Assembly (NCBI GenBank): GCA_900315595.1
Contig: OMZQ01000013.1
Span: 1 to 64,000, forward strand
Direction: 5' to 3'
DNA: 64,000 nt
Origin: an uncultured Eubacteriales bacterium
Lineage (GTDB): Bacteria > Bacillota > Clostridia > Oscillospirales > Oscillospiraceae
Notes under the pieces: generated by a model
The model's input: the letters and a program-made list of their open reading frames with translations, nothing else
Database searches by the model: none
Told to the model about the DNA's origin: nothing
Translations under genes and position numbers: made by a program
Part shown: one piece after another, positions 1 to 7,725 of the stretch
Numbering within the stretch: the stretch's first letter is position 1
Layout: each line of letters starts with the position of its first letter

Positions 1-20
1 GCTGCTGGCTTCTCAGCAGC
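1..20. repeat. Perfect 7-bp hairpin at the window edge
   Basis: GCTGCTG (1-7) and CAGCAGC (14-20) form a perfect stem with a 6-base loop. It lies upstream of the retron-like operon. Whether it belongs to a structured RNA (for example a retron msr/msd) or to an upstream gene cannot be told, because the sequence starts here. Confidence 0.4.
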
Positions 21-80
21 CGTTTGGCTCAATCTTTTCCGACAGTAATTGGTTAATTACTCCCGACAAAAATTGGCTGA

Positions 81-746
81 AAACTCCCGACGCCAACACT
101 GATTCGTTATTACCCTGATACAGAAATACATAGAAACTCATGCAATAAAAGCGATTATTACTGCTATTTTCACGAGGATCAAATCGGCCCTCACCTCTCT
201 GAGCAACTAAATCTATTCCTAGATTCAAATTCAAAGTCCCTCTGTTTATCCTTCCAGCCAATGCTATATGGGAAGTGCGGAAAAAACGAAAGAAACATAG
301 AATACAAGATAGATAATGAATCCAAAGAAGTTTTTGTTTCTGTTTCGCCTTTTGCACTCAAATACCAACTGATGGCCCTTCTGTTCGTTAAGCATATATC
401 TACGTCCATTCGGAAAGAAAAACTGATTAAGGATCATGTCAATTATCTGGAAAACGAATACTGTTCAATATTGAAAGACACAATCTCTCACATTGCTGGG
501 CAGAAGCTACAAGACTTTGCGATCAAAGTTGAGCTTAAAGAATCCACTTCAACTTTGCGCCAAGCGATTGGATATTGTTTGTATTTACTACAGGCCGCAC
601 AGCAAATAAATTTAGAGCAAAAAACCGATGGAAATTTATCTGTCCGCAAAGTGTCATTCAAAAAAGACTTCAATAAACGCCGTTCTATGGTCGGTAGTAT
701 GATTGAAAGGACAAATACAACGGAATTCGGGAGACAAGGCTTATGA
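81..746 (+). CDS. Accessory ORF of a retron-like operon, 5' end unresolved
   Basis: I do not recognise the family. The reading frame is open from base 81 to the stop at 744-746, but the first in-frame ATG is at 261 and has no ribosome binding site. The 60 codons before it translate to protein-like sequence (for example SDYYCYFHEDQIGPHLSEQ), so the true protein probably begins upstream. A second frame (bases 2-118) is also open and carries a repeated NWLxTPD motif, so the gene may be frameshifted near 81-118 or may have lost its start. The stop overlaps the reverse transcriptase start (ATGA at 743-746), so the two are probably translationally coupled. The predicted protein is helical with no obvious membrane segment. 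It is AT-rich like the rest of the element. In known retrons the gene next to the RT usually encodes the effector; that role is inferred from position only. Confidence 0.55.
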   Translation, partial: KLPTPTLIRYYPDTEIHRNSCNKSDYYCYFHEDQIGPHLSEQLNLFLDSNSKSLCLSFQPMLYGKCGKNERNIEYKIDNESKEVFVSVSPFALKYQLMALLFVKHISTSIRKEKLIKDHVNYLENEYCSILKDTISHIAGQKLQDFAIKVELKESTSTLRQAIGYCLYLLQAAQQINLEQKTDGNLSVRKVSFKKDFNKRRSMVGSMIERTNTTEFGRQGL

Positions 747-1666
747 ACGCACAGGCATCAGACGTTGTAATCCGTTACATTCGAACAAAAAACAAAACAC
801 GTAAACTGGCGACATATCGAACAGATGATTGCGTACTGCGGGTTCAGCATCAAAAAATCAACCAGTTTCTGTCAGAAAGGTTTATTCCGTCTATATTTAC
901 GAAGGGCTATACAAAAGGCCGTTCAATCTATCATAATGCTTACGCTCACTTATACAATGACTATTTCATTATGATGGATATAAAAGATTTTTTTCCGCAC
1001 ATCTGTCATAAACAACTGGCGGAGAAAATCTATTATGAGATTAATCTGGTTAAGCCAAATCAAATCAGCAGGCTGGAATGTAAAAACATTGTAGAGCTTT
1101 GCAGCATTAATTCTCGAGGGTTGCCTCTTGGCTTCATTACTTCGCCGCTGCTGTCAAACATTTATCTTAAAGAGTTTGACGGTGTGTTTTATGGGCAACT
1201 AAAGCAGTTTGGAGTGAGCAATCTTATCTATACAAGATATGCAGATGATCTAACTGTATCCTTCCAATGGAAAGCTGCAGAAGCTCCATCGTTTGTGGAT
1301 GATATTGCGCAGTTGGCATCCAAACTGTTGTCCAGGTATGGTTTGCAGCTCAATCGTCAAAAGACGCGCTCATATAATCTTAATGTTTCTAATCATGTTC
1401 GAGTAACTGGAATCAACATTACAAAGGATGGTGCATCGAAACGCCGACTCACTGTGGGAAGGTCGGCGAAAAATGAGCTGTTTTGGAGAGCAATGGAATG
1501 CATAAAAACAAATGATGAAGCTGAAATAGCTTACTTGAAAGGCATGCAAGCATTCATCCTATCTGTTGAAAAAACCGGATATGAAGATTGTTATTCAGAA
1601 CAGATGATGGAGCTTGTTCGGGCGAACGGCTTTCCAACATTGAAGGAAATGATCGATTCGCTATAA
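743..1666 (+). CDS. Retron-type reverse transcriptase
   Basis: This 307-residue protein has the size of a compact retron RT with no extra domains. Visible motifs are NAYAH (the retron NAxxH signature) just before the first catalytic segment MDIKDFFPHI, then GLPLGFITSPLLSNIYL (motif 4/B-like), the polymerase centre YTRYADDLTVSF (YADD), QLNRQKTR, and VRVTGINI (the VTG triplet of domain 7). Retron RTs copy part of a structured non-coding RNA into single-stranded DNA that stays bound to the RT and controls a toxic effector in phage defence. The start ATG overlaps the stop of the upstream ORF. No msr/msd RNA is evident in the window; it may lie before base 1. A group II intron RT is unlikely, since no maturase or endonuclease domain follows. 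An Abi-like RT is less likely given NAxxH plus VTG. Confidence 0.85.
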   Translation: MNAQASDVVIRYIRTKNKTRKLATYRTDDCVLRVQHQKINQFLSERFIPSIFTKGYTKGRSIYHNAYAHLYNDYFIMMDIKDFFPHICHKQLAEKIYYEINLVKPNQISRLECKNIVELCSINSRGLPLGFITSPLLSNIYLKEFDGVFYGQLKQFGVSNLIYTRYADDLTVSFQWKAAEAPSFVDDIAQLASKLLSRYGLQLNRQKTRSYNLNVSNHVRVTGINITKDGASKRRLTVGRSAKNELFWRAMECIKTNDEAEIAYLKGMQAFILSVEKTGYEDCYSEQMMELVRANGFPTLKEMIDSL

Positions 1667-1713
1667 TTGTTGTTAAGCGCAGAATTGGTGGGTAATCACT
1701 CAGTCCCAGTAAA

Positions 1714-1751
1714 GGCCACCTCCGATGATCCAACAATCATCGGAGGTGGCC
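1714..1751. terminator. Perfect 16-bp hairpin between convergent genes
   Basis: Arms 1714-1729 and 1736-1751 are exactly complementary, with a 6-base loop CCAACA. The hairpin lies between the RT gene (+) and the minus-strand gene ending at 1767. On the minus strand it is followed by TTT, on the plus strand by no T run, so it is best read as a terminator for the minus-strand genes. Its length also fits a structured RNA arm of the retron. Confidence 0.5.
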
Positions 1752-1766
1752 CAAATTATTGCACTG

Positions 1767-2057
1767 TCATGTTCTGGCTCGCTTTTCAATAAGCAGAACC
1801 AGTTGCCGGTAAAGGTTATATGCTAATTCCTGATCTGTAGCGACGAACAAAGATTTTGTCGCTGTATCAGGAACAAGTATGTTTTTTGCCAGCATATCAG
1901 GATGATTACTATTGTTGCTGAACGCCTGTTGGATGGCGGAAGCTCTGTCAAATGGAATCTTAGTCATTGTATGATAGGTGTCTAGGATGTCCTGCTCAAG
2001 CGGTGATATGACTTGCTTTTCCTTTAGCGCCATGACTAAAATATCAATTGCGTCCAT
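1767..2057 (-). CDS. Small protein of unknown function
   Basis: Not recognised. The start at 2057 is chosen because GGAGGAATC ends just before this ATG; a longer in-frame start at 2084 has no such site. The 96-residue product begins MDAIDILVMALKEKQ and is predicted to be helical and acidic in its first third, with no transmembrane segment or cysteine motif. It lies 20 bases downstream of the RGRPR-motif gene, so the two probably form one operon under the operator-flanked promoter at 2582-2610. Confidence 0.65.
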   Translation of the reverse strand: MDAIDILVMALKEKQVISPLEQDILDTYHTMTKIPFDRASAIQQAFSNNSNHPDMLAKNILVPDTATKSLFVATDQELAYNLYRQLVLLIEKRART

Positions 2058-2077
2058 GATGATTCCTCCGTGTATTC

Positions 2078-2530
2078 TTAACAATGTCCCAGTTTCCTCA
2101 GTTCTTTGACTGCCCGTCCAAGCACGGCAGATAGTTCCAGAGATTCCGGGTCTGACGCCAGTTGATTGCGGGCCATTCGGATTACGCGGATCGCTTTCTC
2201 AATCTCCCGTGTTTTTGCGCCGGATTTTACAGCCGCCGCAGAGAGGGCTGCAACGAAGACGCAATCGTCAAGACTGGCGTGGTCCTGCTTTGCCATGCGG
2301 CCAAGCTGTTCCAGGATGCCGTTGCGCATGATGGTTCTGGTCTCATTATCGCCCAGCGTATAGATCAGATTGCTGTCCGGGATTCGATCTCCGCCGTCCA
2401 TGAGAACGCCGACTCCATCATAAGCGTATTTTTGGTTTACTGCCTGTCGCCGACTATCTCTGTAAACATCCTCTGTCAGGCTTGTGTCCACTCTCGGACG
2501 CCCACGCTTTCTCTTCTCTTGATCTCCCAT
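2078..2530 (-). CDS. Small basic-N-terminus protein with AT-hook-like RGRPR motif
   Basis: The 150-residue product starts MGDQEKRKRGRPRVD; KRGRPR is an AT-hook-type core that can contact the minor groove of AT-rich DNA. The rest is predicted helical, with no enzyme motif. AGGAG lies 10 bases before the ATG. The promoter ahead of it sits between two copies of the operator palindrome described at 2561 and 2619, so this protein or the neighbouring XRE protein is a candidate repressor. Small RGRPR proteins are common on integrative elements and plasmids of Clostridia. No known family can be assigned with confidence. Confidence 0.65.
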   Translation of the reverse strand: MGDQEKRKRGRPRVDTSLTEDVYRDSRRQAVNQKYAYDGVGVLMDGGDRIPDSNLIYTLGDNETRTIMRNGILEQLGRMAKQDHASLDDCVFVAALSAAAVKSGAKTREIEKAIRVIRMARNQLASDPESLELSAVLGRAVKELRKLGHC

Positions 2531-2560
2531 ATCTCCTAATCTCCTGTACCGGAATGATTA

Positions 2561-2577
2561 TCGGTAGCGGCTACCGA
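2561..2577. promoter_or_regulatory. Operator palindrome copy 1
   Basis: TCGGTAGCGGCTACCGA has 8-bp arms around a central G, and the symmetry extends to TTATCGG...CCGATAA (2558-2580). It lies just downstream of the minus-strand promoter at 2582-2610, where a bound repressor would block transcription start. The identical 17-mer recurs at 3927-3943. Confidence 0.65.
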
Positions 2578-2581
2578 TAAT

Positions 2582-2610
2582 ATAATAACTGACTTGGGCA
2601 GATTATTCAA
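2582..2610 (-). promoter_or_regulatory. Promoter of the 2530-1767 gene pair
   Basis: On the minus strand: TTGAAT (-35, 2610-2605), 17-bp spacer, TATTAT (-10, 2587-2582). An operator copy flanks it on each side. Confidence 0.6.
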
Positions 2611-2618
2611 GCCGTATT

Positions 2619-2635
2619 TTGGCAGCCGCTACCGA
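2619..2635. promoter_or_regulatory. Operator palindrome copy 2, imperfect
   Basis: TTGGCAGCCGCTACCGA matches the complement of the 17-mer at 2561 except for two bases. It lies just upstream of the -35 box of the promoter at 2582-2610. Confidence 0.55.
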
Positions 2636-2699
2636 AAATTACTAACGATATCTATTCTGCCCCTGTGAATGGTGTATGCGCCATTTGCAGGGGTTGTTT

Positions 2700-3224
2700 C
2701 TATACGCGTTTTACTCTTTGAAAACTGCTCATAATCTCCTCGCTGAGCTCCTCAGATGGCACCTTGACAAAATCGTCGGTGTCGAATTCCGGGTAGTGAT
2801 AGCGCCAGCGGTCATATTCATCATTAGTGATCTCTCCGGATTTGAGCTTTCTGGCCTGCTCCGCCCAGGCGGAGAACATATCGAACATGGAAAGGTAGGT
2901 CTGCCCTTTGCTCTTGTCCAGCCGCAGGACGGGCTCGTCATCCATCGTATCGATTCTTAATCCGTAGATGTCCTCCAACGCAAAAAGCGTGTGCATCAAG
3001 CCAATGTAGCTGTCAATATCCGGTACATCCAGCGCTTTCGGGGATACATCGAGCGCATGCGCCAGATCTGCGGTCAGATCGGCTTTGGGCGATCTGGAAC
3101 CGTTTTCGTATTGTGCCAGCCGCACATCGGCAGACTTCTCCGGGAAGCCTACCATCATGCCCAGCTTCTTCATCGTCAAGCCCCGCATTGTGCGGAAAAA
3201 GTGGATTCTCTCTCCGATAGCCAT
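2700..3224 (-). CDS. XRE-family transcriptional regulator
   Basis: The 174-residue product has an N-terminal Cro/C1-type helix-turn-helix: MAIGERIHFFRTMRGLTMKK, then SADVRLAQYENGSRSPK, and ALDVSPKALDV closing the domain near residue 65. The C-terminal ~100 residues (DEYDRWRYHYPEFD) are predicted helical and have no enzymatic motif. The start at 3224 is chosen because GGAGG lies 8 bases before this ATG; longer in-frame starts up to 3326 lack one. It is transcribed away from the 3639 gene, and the intergenic region holds a consensus promoter with an inverted repeat at its start site. This is the usual layout for the regulator of an integrative element. Its targets are inferred. Confidence 0.85.
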   Translation of the reverse strand: MAIGERIHFFRTMRGLTMKKLGMMVGFPEKSADVRLAQYENGSRSPKADLTADLAHALDVSPKALDVPDIDSYIGLMHTLFALEDIYGLRIDTMDDEPVLRLDKSKGQTYLSMFDMFSAWAEQARKLKSGEITNDEYDRWRYHYPEFDTDDFVKVPSEELSEEIMSSFQRVKRV

Positions 3225-3452
3225 ATCGTTTTCCTCCATTCTGACGTTCGTTCGGTATACATCTGTAGCGGCGCACTCCTGTGTATAAGTTCCGGCAGCC
3301 AAATATGCTGCGCCACAAGCTTGCATATTTGGGCCGTCACTTAAGTGTGCGCCATCTGTTCATCTTGCTTATTTGATCATAATATAGCTGATATGTTTAG
3401 ATTTGTCAACAGGAAATTAAGTAATTTTGTTTAATTTTTCTTTCAAAAGGGC

Positions 3453-3481
3453 TTGACAAAAGCAGAAATGTTTAGTATAAT
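3453..3481 (+). promoter_or_regulatory. Consensus sigma-A promoter
   Basis: TTGACA (3453-3458), 17-bp spacer, TATAAT (3476-3481): an exact match to consensus. It faces the small gene at 3639. A perfect promoter usually needs active repression, which fits the neighbouring inverted repeat and XRE gene. Confidence 0.85.
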
Positions 3482-3487
3482 GTGCTA

Positions 3488-3505
3488 CTAAGCATTATCG
3501 CTTAG
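3488..3505. promoter_or_regulatory. Inverted repeat at the transcription start, probable XRE operator
   Basis: CTAAGC (3488-3493) and GCTTAG (3500-3505) are exact inverted repeats with a 6-base spacer, placed 7 bases after the -10 box at 3476-3481. The position would block initiation. Confidence 0.55.
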
Positions 3506-3638
3506 CATCGTGAAGCAAGACGATGGCAAAACCTCTCCCATAACAGGGAGCGGAATACGACAGGAAAGGAGGCCCCCCCACAGCACTGCCATCGCCTGCA
3601 CTGTAACTTGAAAATTGAATAAGCAAAGGAAGGCGACC

Positions 3639-3824
3639 ATGGGCAGAAAAAAGTTGATCAACAAGACAGGCGTTCCCCAGCATGTGATTGAACGCATCGC
3701 TCGCTGTCTGCTGCCGGACATCCAGACCTACTACGAAAGCGAGGAAGGCCAGCGAGAATTCGCAGAATGGCAGAAGCAGCGGGAAGAAACACAGGCAAAG
3801 GACAAGGAGCAGAGAGGCAAGTGA
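3639..3824 (+). CDS. Small element-borne protein of unknown function
   Basis: The 61-residue product begins MGRKKLINKTGVPQHVIERI and is strongly charged, with a basic N-terminus and a Glu/Gln/Lys-rich C-terminal helix. GGAAGG precedes the ATG at 3639; the in-frame ATG at 3615 has a poorer context. Similar small proteins often accompany recombinases on clostridial elements, but no recombinase is present here. The gene is expressed from the consensus promoter at 3453 and ended by a strong terminator. No function can be given. Confidence 0.65.
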   Translation: MGRKKLINKTGVPQHVIERIARCLLPDIQTYYESEEGQREFAEWQKQREETQAKDKEQRGK

Positions 3825-3845
3825 TGCGATAACCACATGCTCAGA

Positions 3846-3900
3846 GACCAGGCGGGCGCATCGGATTTTGAACCGATGTGCCCGCCTGGTCTTTTCTTTT
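3846..3900 (+). terminator. Rho-independent terminator
   Basis: A 19-base stem with one G-U pair (3846-3864 with 3873-3891) is followed by TTTTCTTTT. It ends the transcript of the 3639 gene. Confidence 0.9.
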
Positions 3901-3926
3901 ATGCGTACCGAGTGAGTTTCTGATTT

Positions 3927-3943
3927 TCGGTAGCGGCTACCGA
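3927..3943. promoter_or_regulatory. Operator palindrome copy 3
   Basis: This is the exact 17-mer TCGGTAGCGGCTACCGA seen at 2561-2577. A half copy, TTCGGCTATCGATG, follows at 3951-3964. No promoter or gene start is next to it, so the site may serve something other than simple repression. Confidence 0.55.
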
Positions 3944-3955
3944 TATTCATTTCGG

Positions 3956-4201
3956 CTATCGATGACGCCGCTCAGTCTTGCAGGCCATAGTCTCTCTTGG
4001 AAGCGTGCTTGATAAAGTCCTCCACCCCGCCGCCGAACACAAGCTCCACATATTCCATTGGTTTGTTGTAGATCGATAGTCCAGCGCAGCCTGCTGGATC
4101 GTCGTCACGTCGAACGCATCCTCAATGGCGAGAGTATCAATCGAAACAATCGTTCCACTGCTGTATTCGACCTCGACGCGGCAGTTATCCATTGTACGCA
4201 C
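3956..4201 (-). pseudogene. Frameshifted copy of the small DUF6061-like gene
   Basis: The N-terminal half (MDNCRVEVEYSSGTIVSID to AALDY) is almost identical to the intact gene at 7726-7980. After AALDY the frame changes, because the DNA here has one base fewer (GTAGATCGATAGTCC against GTAGAACAGGTAGTCC on the plus strand). The original 3' coding sequence is still readable in another frame as far as the Gln-Asp end. This copy and the intact one are direct repeats of about 225 bp flanking the 1105-residue gene between them. Confidence 0.85.
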
Positions 4202-4241
4202 ATTTGACGATTTGATGTATCATTCTAGGAAATAACAATAA

Positions 4242-7200
4242 TTACTTGAGAGTACTTTCTACAACGGCGTTAAATTCATCGTCTCCAAAGAGCTGTCCTG
4301 AAAAAACTGTGTTACACATAGCTCGGAGTGTTTCACTTTCCTTTCTGTCAACTAAGGAGTTTAGCTTTTGCCCAATTTCTTTGCGCATCATCGGGAGCAT
4401 ATCTATGAGGTAGTTGTTTTCTTCCTTACCAAGAACTGTAACATATTTCGAATAAATCCAGAGATCTTCTGCTATTTCAAAGATCAAAGAAGCCTTTGGA
4501 TTTGATGCCTCTTTTGGCGCAATCTTAAAATCTTCTGTAAAGCAGTCTGTCATCTCTTTTGTTACGTCGACCGGATAAGGCTTTGAAATGCTCTCAACAA
4601 TTTCTCTCGAATCTTCATGTGAATGCTTAAGTTCGTCCAGGAATGATTTTGGTATACAGATCGCGTATGAAATAATGTGTTTTTCGTCTCCGTTTAGAAT
4701 GACGATGTAGTCAAACGGCTCATCACAGAATGGAATCAACTTGATAAGCCAACCTCCCTGGGTATCCTTTTGGATTTTATCAAGATTGTAGACAACAACC
4801 GGGAAATAGCTTAGGGCTTTCTGATAGTATATTTTTTCTGGGAAAACAACAGTATAATTTGAGCTCAGCCAATCAAGTTGTTTCTTCGCATCGTCAAGTT
4901 TTTCTTTCTGATAAGCATTATACCACGAGGGTATCTGGTATTTATCAAAGGATTTACTTGATGAATGGTTTTGATAGAACAAACAACTTGCGTAAAGCTT
5001 TTCGAGCAACGGTTTCTCAGAACCATCAAGATTATTGCACAACTCTCTCATCGCATTCTCCATTGGTATGCTTGAGAAAAACAATTGCATCGAAAGAAGC
5101 GCGGATCTTGCAGCAAGTAGATTTATGAGAAACAATCGTTGATCTTTCGGCTCTTTCAGTATGAAGTGAACAAATTGATTGAAGACATTCTGAACGCTTT
5201 GAAAGTATTCTGTCCGTACCTGATTTAATCCTTTTGGTAGTATTACTTCCTGTCCGAAGAGTTGGTTTTCTTTTGGAAATCTTGCTTCGCGAACCATCAA
5301 ATTCGAAAGCATCTTATGGTATTTGTCAAACTCTGACAATAAGGATTTCAGCCCTTTTCCTGCGAGAAGATAATATAGACAATTACAGCATATTGTAATA
5401 AGCTTACATATCAATTCTCGAATGTCGAACCAGTGCTTTAGCCACTCTGACACGGTATCGAATTCATAATTGCTGAGGATTGCTTTTACCCAGAGCGAAT
5501 TCATGTCTCTGTGGAATGAAATGATCAGGTTTTTGGCGGGCATTTCCTTATGTGCGTCATCAGGCACGGAGTATTCAGAAAGCAAAATAATTATTGGTTT
5601 TATTCCATCTGAGCAGTATACGGAATAAAACGGAAGCATTTTGCAAATCAATGATAAGCGAGACACGCTTTCTTCATTTCCTCTGCCAATATCCCTCAGC
5701 CGTAATATGTATTCTACATGAATTGCATTTTTGCTGTCATCCGTATAAATGCGAAGAGATTTTGTCCGCTCGAGTATGTGCATAAGGATGTCGCTCAAGT
5801 TAGCGTCAACATAATTCATATAGTTTTCTCGATTTCCAAGGTAGGATGCATGCATGAGAGAAGCCATGCACTCAATGCTATATGTTTGTGGGTTGGACCA
5901 TATTCTTTCTAAGGGAATTTTCGATGCATAGTTTAGGGAAGGATCAATGCTATAGAGCAATTCCACAATGGTTGAAAGAGAAGTAGTATCTTCAATTTCC
6001 GTAAAATCACAACCCATTATTTTTGAATAGACTTGACAGCTCAAAGTGAAAAAACCTGTTTTGTTTAGCTGGAATGGCGGCGCAGATTTTCTTAGATTAC
6101 GCAGATATAATAGGTTGGGATTGTCCGGAAAGATTTCAAGCATCTTGTCTAATGTTGGAGGCTCGTCTCCAAGCTCTTGAAATCGCATGAACGGACTGAG
6201 TTCCGCTGATATAAGTTGCAATCCTCCATGTCTGTCTGCATCATCAAATATTGTTTTATTTTGGCGGAAATACTCTTGAATATCCCCGGAAAACAGTCCT
6301 CGCATTGATGATAATACAGGTGATAAATCCGTTCTATTCCACAATAGTTCAACTGCGTTGCGGTAGAAGTACTCTTTATCAAGTTTGAATTCTGGTAGAT
6401 GGGAAAAGAATGTAGCTGTATCCGATGGGTTCACAATTTGAAGGACGGCAAGAGCGGTTTCCTCAGGTGGCATAAACTGGTGAAGTCTTTCAATGACATG
6501 CTTCGAGCGCACAGGGTGTAATCCTTCAATATAGCTGCCTTCCAGATTGATATGAATGAGGAACTCACTTTCCATGCTTCTTAGCATTTCCCCAAAATCA
6601 GAACTAAACGGTTCTGATTGAGATACGGCCAACGCTTTGGCTGAAAGACGGATGCCGCAGACATCTGCAAAACATACTTTACGGAGCAATTCACATTTTG
6701 CCTTTCCATCAGAGGACGACCCTATTTCTCTCATTTGAGCAGAAATACGATCAGAAAGCATCTCACCATGCGTTAGTAAATAAATAAATTCAATCAGCAG
6801 TTTTCTATCAGCAATTTGATTCCATGCCTTTTCCCAGCTTTGGATTGTTCCATGAATAAGCCCAGCTATCTTCAGTTTGCAAAAAATCTCTTTGGCATCA
6901 TCCTTGCTAAGATCCGGTTTGATAATACGTATCGATTGAATATTGCTGATATCGCCACTAAAGTTATACCAGTCCATCTCTCTAGAAGTCACTAATACCC
7001 GAAAATGGTGGTGTATTTCCGCTTCCATTAGCTGCACAAGGCTGTTCCATTCTCGCAGATGAGAGTCTAAATTGTCTAATATAATCAGCGGCTTTTCTCC
7101 AACCTTAATTCGCGCTATAAAAAACTGCGAAATATTTCCTAGGTCTTTCTGATTATCACATGATAACACCTGATATGGCGTATAGTCATCCTTTAGCAAG

Positions 7201-7559
7201 AACGCTGTTTGCAAAGCAAGGGTAGTTTTAAACGTTCTGTTTGAATCGATTAGATATGCTTCCAGGAAATTCTTAAGAACAGGTTTCAAAAAGCTTGCAT
7301 CTTGCCTATCTTTTGATTGTTTTATTTGAATATGAGATATCGCTTTTTCCTGTGAATGAACTGCAATCTGATCTATATCTTCAATGCCTTCCAAGCAGAA
7401 AAATGTGTTTTCATCTGCAAGAGAGAGCACGAGATAGCATGAATACAAGAATTGATACGAATAACCACGGAGGGCGATTTGCCCGCCGTTTCTGTCATCA
7501 AAGAGTTGCTGAATGTTTGTTTTAGCCACTGTTTTCTTTTTCGCTCGATGTATACTCAT
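4242..7559 (-). CDS. DUF4297-STAND type defence-like ATPase lacking its P-loop
   Basis: A 1105-residue protein. Residues about 25-110 match the DUF4297/Cap4-type nuclease fold: GGQIALRGYSYQFLY, then LEGIEDIDQI (57-66) and IQIKQSK (77-83), which carry the E...ED...QxK catalytic pattern. A STAND-like NTPase core follows, with Walker B PLIILDNLDS (157-166) and the RVLVTSRE element (187-194). Between them, the Walker A loop is missing: the nuclease ends in SNRTF (106-110) and runs straight into KTTLALQ (111-117), which looks like the tail of a GxGGxGKTTLAL P-loop. The remaining ~900 residues are predicted helical sensor-like sequence. In the Avs group, STAND proteins sense phage proteins and trigger the N-terminal nuclease. 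This copy is AT-rich and flanked by direct repeats, and may be inactive or may act without canonical ATP binding. Confidence 0.75.
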   Translation of the reverse strand: MSIHRAKKKTVAKTNIQQLFDDRNGGQIALRGYSYQFLYSCYLVLSLADENTFFCLEGIEDIDQIAVHSQEKAISHIQIKQSKDRQDASFLKPVLKNFLEAYLIDSNRTFKTTLALQTAFLLKDDYTPYQVLSCDNQKDLGNISQFFIARIKVGEKPLIILDNLDSHLREWNSLVQLMEAEIHHHFRVLVTSREMDWYNFSGDISNIQSIRIIKPDLSKDDAKEIFCKLKIAGLIHGTIQSWEKAWNQIADRKLLIEFIYLLTHGEMLSDRISAQMREIGSSSDGKAKCELLRKVCFADVCGIRLSAKALAVSQSEPFSSDFGEMLRSMESEFLIHINLEGSYIEGLHPVRSKHVIERLHQFMPPEETALAVLQIVNPSDTATFFSHLPEFKLDKEYFYRNAVELLWNRTDLSPVLSSMRGLFSGDIQEYFRQNKTIFDDADRHGGLQLISAELSPFMRFQELGDEPPTLDKMLEIFPDNPNLLYLRNLRKSAPPFQLNKTGFFTLSCQVYSKIMGCDFTEIEDTTSLSTIVELLYSIDPSLNYASKIPLERIWSNPQTYSIECMASLMHASYLGNRENYMNYVDANLSDILMHILERTKSLRIYTDDSKNAIHVEYILRLRDIGRGNEESVSRLSLICKMLPFYSVYCSDGIKPIIILLSEYSVPDDAHKEMPAKNLIISFHRDMNSLWVKAILSNYEFDTVSEWLKHWFDIRELICKLITICCNCLYYLLAGKGLKSLLSEFDKYHKMLSNLMVREARFPKENQLFGQEVILPKGLNQVRTEYFQSVQNVFNQFVHFILKEPKDQRLFLINLLAARSALLSMQLFFSSIPMENAMRELCNNLDGSEKPLLEKLYASCLFYQNHSSSKSFDKYQIPSWYNAYQKEKLDDAKKQLDWLSSNYTVVFPEKIYYQKALSYFPVVVYNLDKIQKDTQGGWLIKLIPFCDEPFDYIVILNGDEKHIISYAICIPKSFLDELKHSHEDSREIVESISKPYPVDVTKEMTDCFTEDFKIAPKEASNPKASLIFEIAEDLWIYSKYVTVLGKEENNYLIDMLPMMRKEIGQKLNSLVDRKESETLRAMCNTVFSGQLFGDDEFNAVVESTLK

Positions 7560-7725
7560 AATGACCTCCTCAGCATTACTGAATTTTGGAATTTATGGAG
7601 TTAGCATTTTTCCCTGCTGATTTCCTGATGTTCTATCTTGATTATATTATAAAACAAAGCGAAGGGCAAGAGCTCAACTATGCAACAACAGAAGCAAAAA
7701 ACATTCCTAATAGGTTGTTATTCCT

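Larger units (their letters stand above)
3225..3638. other. Divergent control region of the element
   Basis: No gene is supported here. It separates the XRE gene (-) from the small gene at 3639 (+), is AT-rich, and contains the promoter at 3453-3481 and the inverted repeat at 3488-3505. The stretch 3506-3638 would be a 5' untranslated leader of more than 120 bases. Confidence 0.6.

Noticed and set aside
13..357. Minus-strand frame of 114 codons at the left edge
   Set aside because: It overlaps the plus-strand accessory ORF whose translation is more protein-like and is coupled to the RT; no ribosome binding site is seen.
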